The notes beneath the pieces are model-generated. The model worked only from the letters and a program-made list of their open reading frames with translations. It was not told the DNA's origin and did not search any database. The position numbers and the translations under genes are program-made. This document shows, one piece after another, positions 5,498 through 10,988 of a stretch of DNA of 10,988 nt; within the stretch, counting starts at the first letter, position 1, and every line of letters starts with the position of its first letter. This DNA is from Fidelibacterota bacterium. Lineage in GTDB: Bacteria > Fidelibacterota > Fidelibacteria > Fidelibacterales > Fidelibacteraceae. Location: assembly GCA_023134755.1 (NCBI GenBank), contig JAGLUM010000462.1, positions 1-10,988 on the forward strand, in the 5' to 3' direction.

Positions 5498-6514
5498 TCA
5501 ATTTTTCAAAAATCGCGCCATGGCCTTACGCACTTTATCAATTTCATAGCTAATACCGAGATGGCCGCGGTTATTATTCAGTACTAGTATTTTCGCATGT
5601 ATTTTTTTCGCAAATTCGAGAGCCGGATGGGGACTGACCATATGATCCTGTTTGTTTATAATAATAAAAACATCTGCTGTAATACGTTCAGCAGTTTTAT
5701 CCAGATCATTCTTGTCCCGCCAGCTAATATCATGATAATGAATTGCCTGGGAGTGACAAAAATAATTGTCTGCCGGAAAGATACCAGGTGTATAGGAATT
5801 AAAACTTTCAAGATATTCCGGCACATCGGTATGTGACATTTCCAGGGCAAAATATGAAGGAGTTTTCCCATTAACAGCCTGCGAAATACGAATTGGCTTC
5901 ATGTACTCCGCTTCCGGAATACCGTATTTGCGACCAAGTGCAATTATTTCCAGATCCGCCTGGCGTTTTAACAGATCATAAGCGGACTCGCGGGGAGAAC
6001 TTACATAAAGGATCGCTTTATTTACCATATCAGGATACTCGGCAATAAATTCAAAGCCCTGCATGCTACCCATGGAACCACCAACTATGGCGTGTAAATG
6101 GTCAATGTTTAAATGTTTCAATAAGGCATGCGCGGAACGCGCCATGTCAATGATCCTGATTTCCGGAAAGACTTGTCCCGGCTGTGCTATGCTGTTGGAC
6201 GGGGATGTTGACACTCCGTTTCCCAGCGCATCAGCTACAATAATATAATATCGGGTACTGTCCAAAAAATTATGAATATTGATAAGTCTCCATATGTGCT
6301 CTGATGTTCCGCCAAACCAAGTGGGATATAAAATCACATTGGAGCTGTCGGCATTGGGTGTACCGATTGTTCGATATCCAATGCGGCAATCCTGAATTTT
6401 TTCACCACTGAATACCGAAAAATCTCCAAGATCAACATAGAGTTGTGGGGGAATGGCGTAAATTATTTGTAAAAATAAACCGATAGTGAGCAAAAATAAT
6501 ATACTGCGTTTCAT
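5498..6514 (-). CDS. Secreted MetX-like alpha/beta hydrolase (homoserine acetyltransferase family)
   Basis: A 338-residue alpha/beta-hydrolase fold protein related to homoserine/serine O-acetyltransferases. The nucleophile elbow is GGSMGSMQ (145-152) with Ser147, against GGSMGGMQ in typical MetX. Asp290 (INKQDHMVSP) and His318 (NRGHLG) complete the triad. WFGGT (66-70) and the ALGNG turn (96-100) match the MetX oxyanion and substrate region. Unlike true MetX, residues 1-20 form a signal peptide (MKRS, a hydrophobic core, cleavage after YA), so the protein probably acts in the periplasm. Acetyl-CoA is absent there, so a hydrolase or esterase role is more likely than methionine synthesis; this is inference. 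AGGA lies 8 nt before the ATG. It follows the aminotransferase by 18 bp and is likely co-transcribed. Confidence 0.8.
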   Translation of the reverse strand: MKRSILFLLTIGLFLQIIYAIPPQLYVDLGDFSVFSGEKIQDCRIGYRTIGTPNADSSNVILYPTWFGGTSEHIWRLINIHNFLDSTRYYIIVADALGNGVSTSPSNSIAQPGQVFPEIRIIDMARSAHALLKHLNIDHLHAIVGGSMGSMQGFEFIAEYPDMVNKAILYVSSPRESAYDLLKRQADLEIIALGRKYGIPEAEYMKPIRISQAVNGKTPSYFALEMSHTDVPEYLESFNSYTPGIFPADNYFCHSQAIHYHDISWRDKNDLDKTAERITADVFIIINKQDHMVSPHPALEFAKKIHAKILVLNNNRGHLGISYEIDKVRKAMARFLKN

Positions 6515-6532
6515 AAAATATTTCCTGTTTAA

Positions 6533-7687
6533 TCAAAGATTAAATTCTTTAATACATTCCCGGATCCCGGCGATACCTTGCTGGATGTTTGATTCATCCG
6601 TTGCAAAAGAAATACGAATATATCCTTCAGCAGCAGCTCCAAAATAACTTCCGGGGGTAACGATGATCTCATGCCGGTCTTTTAACAGCTTGGTAAATCT
6701 TGTATCTGAACAAGGCTTATTTAATTCACTCCGAATATTTAATAAAATAAAATAGCCCGCATTGGATTCTATATACCGGGTAAATCCGTGCTGTTTGAGT
6801 GTTTCAAACATCAGTTTGCGTCTATTTTGCAATATTGATAGTAATTTTTCCTTTGTTTCCTGACCCAGACCTTTTACCATTCGTAGGGCAAAACGTTGGG
6901 AAAAGGTGTTTGCACAAGTTGATGAAATATACCGTACGGAATTCACCGCTTCCGTGATCTCCGGAATAGTAAACAACCATCCGATTCGCAGCCCGCTCAT
7001 GCAAAACAACTTGGTCATACTGGAAAAACAAATAACATGGTCGCCATAACCGATAAAAGAAGCTGATTCGTATCCGGCATAATGTATTTCATAATAGGAT
7101 TCATCCACTAAAATAAAAATATCCTGTTTTTCACAATAAGTAGACAGTATCTCAAATTCTTTGGGGTGAAAAAGCTGCCCGGTTGCGATTAACGGATTAT
7201 TGATTAAAATCGCCTTGGTCTCGGGTCGAATAAGATCAATCAAGGTGCTGGCATTTATTTGATACGCGGAATCCATTGAGACTGGGTATTCCCGAACTGT
7301 GCCTAAAAAAAACAGACTTACGGATTTATGAGATGGCAGGGTCAAAGCCGGCACAAGGAGCTCATCACCAGGATTTAACAGGGCTGCCAATACACAAAAT
7401 AGGGCCTCTGTGGTACCGGTTGTAATCGTTACGCCGTCTGCTCCCCATTTTAAATTATATTTTTCCGCCAAACCTTTCCGCAACTTTGGCAGTCCGTAGG
7501 TTTCGGTGTAATTTAGATTTTCTGACCGGATAATTTCCTGGGCTGTATTTAATAAAATTCCCGGAACCGGGAAAGGCGGTACTGAAGACGTAAGATCAAT
7601 ATGTCCTTTGGGGATGGTATCGCTTAAAATGCGTTCACTGGACTCTATGAGTCCCTGAAGATGTTGTATACGTGTACTAAATTTCAT
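6533..7687 (-). CDS. Class I/II PLP-dependent aminotransferase with altered PLP-contact motif
   Basis: A 384-residue fold-type I aminotransferase, of usual length. Visible elements are Tyr60 (NYTETYG), the TTGTTEAL phosphate-side turn (89-96), Asp195 in VDESYY (the pyridine-N partner), Schiff-base Lys226 in SSMTKLFCMSG, Arg234 in LRIGW, and Arg358 in YIRISFA, which should bind the substrate carboxylate. The usual NPNNPTG box reads NPLIATG (164-170), so the Asn that contacts the PLP 3'-oxygen is replaced by Ile167 and the following Pro by Ala. The substrate is not deducible. There is no clear ribosome binding site, but a sigma70-type promoter sits immediately upstream. It is followed 18 bp on by the secreted MetX-like gene. 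Confidence 0.88.
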   Translation of the reverse strand: MKFSTRIQHLQGLIESSERILSDTIPKGHIDLTSSVPPFPVPGILLNTAQEIIRSENLNYTETYGLPKLRKGLAEKYNLKWGADGVTITTGTTEALFCVLAALLNPGDELLVPALTLPSHKSVSLFFLGTVREYPVSMDSAYQINASTLIDLIRPETKAILINNPLIATGQLFHPKEFEILSTYCEKQDIFILVDESYYEIHYAGYESASFIGYGDHVICFSSMTKLFCMSGLRIGWLFTIPEITEAVNSVRYISSTCANTFSQRFALRMVKGLGQETKEKLLSILQNRRKLMFETLKQHGFTRYIESNAGYFILLNIRSELNKPCSDTRFTKLLKDRHEIIVTPGSYFGAAAEGYIRISFATDESNIQQGIAGIRECIKEFNL

Positions 7688-7695
7688 CGCTTTAG

Positions 7696-7724
7696 ATTTT
7701 AATGGTATTTATTTTTTTTGGCAA
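7696..7724 (-). promoter_or_regulatory. Sigma70-like promoter of the aminotransferase gene
   Basis: On the minus strand TTGCCA (complement of 7719-7724) and TAAAAT (complement of 7696-7701) are separated by exactly 17 bp, much of it an A-run. Expected initiation 6-8 bp after the -10 falls within a few bases of, or on, the ATG at 7687. The transcript would therefore be leaderless or nearly so, which agrees with the lack of a Shine-Dalgarno sequence. Confidence 0.5.
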
Positions 7725-7764
7725 GTTAATTATTATTTGCTTGTGAAAAATCAATCTCATTTAT

Positions 7765-8829
7765 TTATTTAATGCTGTCAAATAGTTTTATGCAAATTCG
7801 GGATCGTGGCAATTTTTCAAGCTCCTCTTTGTTGACCCAGCGCATCCCGCCCCAGTCTTTATTCTTCCATTTCCCTTCAAGCGATGCGAAATATACATCC
7901 ATGATCTGATGAAAATGAGAATAGCTGTGCAGTACTGGCTTCGGGTGTTTTTTTTCGATCTTGATATGATTTTTACGGATGAAAGATATAAAATGATTCT
8001 TGTCAGCAGATGCCTGTTTTAAGGTATAGCCCGGACATTCCCAAAGTCCCCCGAGAAATCCTTCTGGTCGCCGCTGTACCATAAGATAACGTCGGTCTTG
8101 ATAAATGATAAATGTAGCGGAGCGACGCGTTGGAATAGTTTTTTTTACTGTTTTTATTGGATAGCTGCTCACTTTGGTTTGGCGATGCGCACAGCAATGT
8201 TCTTTCAGAGGACAGCGTGCACAATCGGGATTGGACGTGCATTGCAAAGAACCCAGTTCCATCCATGCTTGGTTTACCCATCCGGGATGATGATCATAGA
8301 ATCCTCGATTCATCAAGGAAAATACTTCGCGTCTATACAATTGTGTGGCGATGTTTTTTTCTATACAAAACAGCCGGGCCATTACGCGCATTACATTGGC
8401 ATCTACCACCCCTGCAGGATAACCGAAGGCAATACTGGAAACGGCAGCCGCGGTGTAGGGTCCCACTCCCGGAACGTGCAACCATGTATCATAGGTTTTG
8501 GGGAAAGGATCATCTCGTGATTCCGCGAGCGCTACAATATACTGCGCGCCTTTATGAAAATTCCGTGCGCGTGTGTAATACCCCAATCCTTCCCACACTT
8601 TTAACACGTCATCAAGCGGAGCTTCCGCGAGTGAAAACACATCCGGGAAATGAGCGATCCATTTGGGATAATATTTTTCGACTATCGCAACCTGTGTTTG
8701 CTGTAGCATCATTTCACTGACCCAAATATGGTAAGGATCTTTTGAACCCCTCCAGGGCATGACACGGCGATGGTCTTCAAACCACGTCATTAGCCGCGAT
8801 GTGATATTTTTTGAAATTTGTATTGTCAT
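7765..8829 (-). CDS. mutY: A/G-specific adenine DNA glycosylase MutY
   Basis: A 354-residue base-excision repair enzyme that removes adenine mispaired with 8-oxoguanine. It has the catalytic Glu39 (SEMMLQQTQV), helix-hairpin-helix VPGVGPYTAAAV (119-130), and catalytic Asp143 (VVDANVMRV). The iron-sulfur ligands are Cys197, Cys203, Cys206 and Cys212. The spacing is C-X5-C-X2-C-X5-C, one residue shorter in the first gap than the usual C-X6-C. The C-terminal NUDIX-like 8-oxoG recognition domain starts near 230 and holds LMVQRRPEGFLGGLWECPG and the HSYSHFH motif, the equivalent of the MutY FSH loop. The ATG overlaps the stop of the PAP2 gene by one base (TAATG), with GGAAAG just upstream, so translation is probably coupled. 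Confidence 0.96.
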   Translation of the reverse strand: MTIQISKNITSRLMTWFEDHRRVMPWRGSKDPYHIWVSEMMLQQTQVAIVEKYYPKWIAHFPDVFSLAEAPLDDVLKVWEGLGYYTRARNFHKGAQYIVALAESRDDPFPKTYDTWLHVPGVGPYTAAAVSSIAFGYPAGVVDANVMRVMARLFCIEKNIATQLYRREVFSLMNRGFYDHHPGWVNQAWMELGSLQCTSNPDCARCPLKEHCCAHRQTKVSSYPIKTVKKTIPTRRSATFIIYQDRRYLMVQRRPEGFLGGLWECPGYTLKQASADKNHFISFIRKNHIKIEKKHPKPVLHSYSHFHQIMDVYFASLEGKWKNKDWGGMRWVNKEELEKLPRSRICIKLFDSIK

Positions 8830-9536
8830 TACTTTCCAACAGGAAAATTGAAGGGAATACTAACGCTCAAGGGAGGGCAGATCAAATTTTGGTTATCTTT
8901 GACTGTCTGCTCACCTGTATAAAACATATAGGGAATGATAATCCCAATTGTCGCTCCCATGATAACATCACTAAACCAGTGCTGATTGTCGTCAAGGCGC
9001 TGGAATGCTGTCAACGTTGCCATTGCATATGCCGGAATACCGGCCTTCCAGCCGTACCACATCTGGTACATGGTTGCCGTTGCAAACGCGACACTGGAGT
9101 GTCCCGAAGGATAGGAATGATGATTGCGTCCATTGGGACGCAAGCGTCCCACACTGTATTTTAATGCATAGGTCATCGCAACCGTCGCCACATTGGAAAC
9201 TGCCCAATAACGCATCGGTTCAAGGTAATTCCCGGTCTGATATCCTTTCCCGGCAGCACCCAGGGCGGAGACAGCAAATGCCCAATAATGATCAACATAG
9301 GAATCGGCAATAGCATCTATTACCGGAGGCAAATAAGCTTTTTTTGTCATAAATTCCTGAACGGGTTTATCGACCAAGAGGGCCAATCCCGATACGCCGG
9401 CGCCGACTGCCAGTCTGGTATATCCTTGCCAGGTTTTTGCCACTTCGGGTAGAACACAACGAAAATAATCGTTGTTACTTACCTGCGCAAAAGCACTTGA
9501 AATCAGCAGAACAAATATTAGTAATATTTTTTTCAT
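8829..9536 (-). CDS. PAP2-superfamily phosphatase, exported
   Basis: A 235-residue PAP2 acid phosphatase. A signal peptide (KKILLIFVLLISSAFA, cleavage near 17/18) is followed by hydrophobic helices. All three active-site motifs are present: K-X6-RP (Lys126, Arg133, Pro134), PSGH (143-146), and R-X5-H-X3-D (Arg180, His186, Asp190), where the usual Ser before Arg is Gln. The family includes lipid phosphate phosphatases such as undecaprenyl-PP or phosphatidate phosphatases as well as soluble acid phosphatases. The soluble-looking N-terminus and the signal peptide suggest a periplasmic or outer-membrane-facing enzyme; the substrate is unknown. It shares an operon with mutY. There is no strong ribosome binding site. 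A 61-bp gap separates it from the HAD gene. Confidence 0.85.
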   Translation of the reverse strand: MKKILLIFVLLISSAFAQVSNNDYFRCVLPEVAKTWQGYTRLAVGAGVSGLALLVDKPVQEFMTKKAYLPPVIDAIADSYVDHYWAFAVSALGAAGKGYQTGNYLEPMRYWAVSNVATVAMTYALKYSVGRLRPNGRNHHSYPSGHSSVAFATATMYQMWYGWKAGIPAYAMATLTAFQRLDDNQHWFSDVIMGATIGIIIPYMFYTGEQTVKDNQNLICPPLSVSIPFNFPVGK

Positions 9537-9597
9537 GAGTGAAAGATAAAGAAAACAAGGCTAATACAAAATACAAATTTCTATGAAATAAATGCGC

Positions 9598-10218
9598 TTA
9601 TACAATTTCATCCGGGAGAATGAAATTATAATCCTGTAAGGCCTGTATTAATTGCTTTTCATTATCAATACGCAGGGCATTCCACCCGGCAGCACGGGCA
9701 GCATCAATGTTTTCCTGATGATCATCAAAAAATACTGTCTCAGATGGATTAATGCGAAATAATGTTTCCGCTGAGCGATATGCTGCTACGTCCGGTTTTA
9801 AGTATCCTTGTTCATGGGAAGTATATACCGCTTCAAAAGGCGCGCGCAGATCCATCCATGCATTCACTCCGTTAAAATCCAGACTGTTGGTATTTGAAAA
9901 CAAAAACAGGCGATGTCGCAGTTGCAACCAATGAACAATTCCCCATGTTTTTGCACGTAGGGGGAAGGTGAGATGGATATTGTCGCGGTAACGCTGTTCA
10001 TCACCGGAATCTAAAGGAATATAATGTTCCAGTTCACGAAAGAATTCAATTTCTGTGTGTTTTCCTATCTCAAATTTACGAAAAAACGGCGATTCATAAA
10101 AACGCCAAAAATCTTTGAAGGGCCAATCCATTGCATTGGTAAAACGCCTATAATCAACATCTACGATGATATTGCCCAGATCAAATACAATATTTTTTAT
10201 ATTGGGTTTGGAATTCAT
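9598..10218 (-). CDS. HAD-superfamily (YihX-like) phosphatase
   Basis: A 206-residue HAD subfamily IA hydrolase. Motif I is VFDLGNIIVDVD (11-22) with nucleophile Asp13; the usual second Asp of DxD is Gly15, as in YihX (alpha-D-glucose-1-phosphate phosphatase) and relatives with FDLGN. Motif II is LFSNTN (106-111, Ser108), motif III Lys141 in YLKPD, and motif IV VFFDDHQENI (162-171, Asp165/166). A small helical cap lies between residues 25 and 90. The overall match is to YihX-type sugar phosphatases, but the substrate is not proven by sequence. It starts 9 bp after the M24 peptidase stop, so the two are co-transcribed. Confidence 0.88.
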   Translation of the reverse strand: MNSKPNIKNIVFDLGNIIVDVDYRRFTNAMDWPFKDFWRFYESPFFRKFEIGKHTEIEFFRELEHYIPLDSGDEQRYRDNIHLTFPLRAKTWGIVHWLQLRHRLFLFSNTNSLDFNGVNAWMDLRAPFEAVYTSHEQGYLKPDVAAYRSAETLFRINPSETVFFDDHQENIDAARAAGWNALRIDNEKQLIQALQDYNFILPDEIV

Positions 10219-10227
10219 GATCTCAGA

Positions 10228-10988
10228 TTACAATTCCAGCAATTTCTTTGTGGCAGTCGTAAGATTAATGCAGCCGGTTTTGGTAATAATGACATCATCT
10301 TCGATGCGAACACCACCCCATTCAGGAATATAGATACCGGGTTCAATCGTTACTACCTGATTGACCTTCAGTTTTTCTTCATATTTCGGTGATAAACGGG
10401 GTTCAGCGTGAACCTCCAAACCAAGGCCGTGTCCTAGTCCATGTCCGAAATATTCACCATATCCTTTTGATACAATATGATCACGGGACATCGCATCAAC
10501 GGCTTTCCCTGTCAATCCCGCCCGAATACCTTTAATGGCAGCCATCTGTGATTGTAAAACAATATGATAAATTTCGTGCTGTTTTTTCGTCGCTTTTCCC
10601 AAACATACAGTGCGTGTAATATCCGCATGGTATCCCTTGCTCATGGCGCCGAAATCGATGATTATCAGTTCTCCTGTCTGAAGCAGCTTATCTGTCGGCT
10701 GATGGTGCGGCCGGGAACTGTTGACCCCGGATGCAACGATACTGTCAAAACTATCTTTTTCGCTGCCGAGAGATTTCATAATAAATGATAATTTTGCATC
10801 CAACTGCCGTTCACTAACACCCGGCTTTATCTCATTCAGCAGTTCAGAAAAAGCTGCATCGGTAATGCGCGCAGCTTCACTAAGGGCATCTAATTCCGGC
10901 TGTTCTTTTACGGATGCCAGGTGCTCAAGTAACATGGACATATCCTTGAATGCTGTATCAGGAAACAATGTGGTTATTTTGGTATATT
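10228..10988 (-). CDS. M24 metallopeptidase, Xaa-Pro dipeptidase/aminopeptidase type (partial, 5' end outside window)
   Basis: The frame is open to the right edge, so the start lies outside. A TTG at 10966-10968 is in frame but is not a likely start, because the coding pattern continues upstream of it. Counting from that TTG, the pita-bread catalytic domain begins near SVKEQPELDALSEAARITD (19-37), the usual junction after the creatinase N-domain. Metal ligands are Asp105 (IDFG), Asp116 (HADITRT), His180 (GHGLGHG), Glu209 (TIEPGIY) and Glu223 (RIEDDV), with His89 in the substrate region. All five ligands of this dinuclear (Mn/Co) hydrolase are present. It cleaves X-Pro peptide bonds in the cytoplasm. 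The HAD gene follows 9 bp later. Confidence 0.92.
   Translation of the reverse strand, partial: YTKITTLFPDTAFKDMSMLLEHLASVKEQPELDALSEAARITDAAFSELLNEIKPGVSERQLDAKLSFIMKSLGSEKDSFDSIVASGVNSSRPHHQPTDKLLQTGELIIIDFGAMSKGYHADITRTVCLGKATKKQHEIYHIVLQSQMAAIKGIRAGLTGKAVDAMSRDHIVSKGYGEYFGHGLGHGLGLEVHAEPRLSPKYEEKLKVNQVVTIEPGIYIPEWGGVRIEDDVIITKTGCINLTTATKKLLEL

Noticed and set aside
8157..8720. Long rightward open frame (187 codons) opposite mutY
   Set aside because: It lies wholly antisense to a strongly conserved mutY, has no ribosome binding site and no recognisable motif.

Overview
The window is a stretch of chromosome from a moderately AT-rich Gram-negative-type bacterium. Two proteins carry clear Sec signal peptides (a PAP2 phosphatase and a MetX-like acyltransferase/hydrolase). 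The gaps hold REP-like and CACAAAG-type repeats of the sort common in FCB-group and candidate-phylum genomes. dnaA stands alone without dnaN. A Marinimicrobia/Cloacimonadota/Calditrichota-like source is possible, but this is only a guess from style; no taxonomic marker is decisive.

Layout. Positions 1-182 hold the end of a rightward membrane-protein gene. Positions 183-458, between convergent genes, are packed with repeats: a CCCCGAA hairpin element, a heptamer tandem array and a 20-bp perfect palindrome. Positions 459-2704 are a tight leftward operon: a divergent ParB-like protein, an EamA/DMT transporter and a stand-alone type II phosphomannose-isomerase cupin. Positions 2705-3354 are a 650-bp gap that looks like the replication origin region. 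It holds a roughly 175-nt structured RNA whose fold matches 6S RNA (closing stem, large central bubble, long terminal stem, T-run end), then a 17-bp inverted repeat, then AT-rich DNA with same-orientation DnaA boxes. The last box covers the GTG start of dnaA (3355-4764, rightward). The dnaA-bcp gap (4765-4953) is almost filled by one element with imperfect terminal inverted repeats.

From 4954 to the right edge every gene runs leftward. In transcription order these are an M24 metallopeptidase (cut by the window edge), a YihX-like HAD phosphatase, a secreted PAP2 phosphatase, mutY (start overlapping the PAP2 stop by one base), a PLP aminotransferase with its own sigma70-like promoter, a secreted MetX-like alpha/beta hydrolase, and the peroxiredoxin bcp. 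These are mostly housekeeping, repair and metabolic functions with no sign of a mobile island or defence system.

The most interesting points are the 6S-like RNA beside the origin, the DnaA box on the dnaA start codon, the ParB-like gene divergent from the origin, an aminotransferase lacking the usual PLP-binding Asn, a MutY with a shortened iron-sulfur spacing, and the repeats in the gaps.
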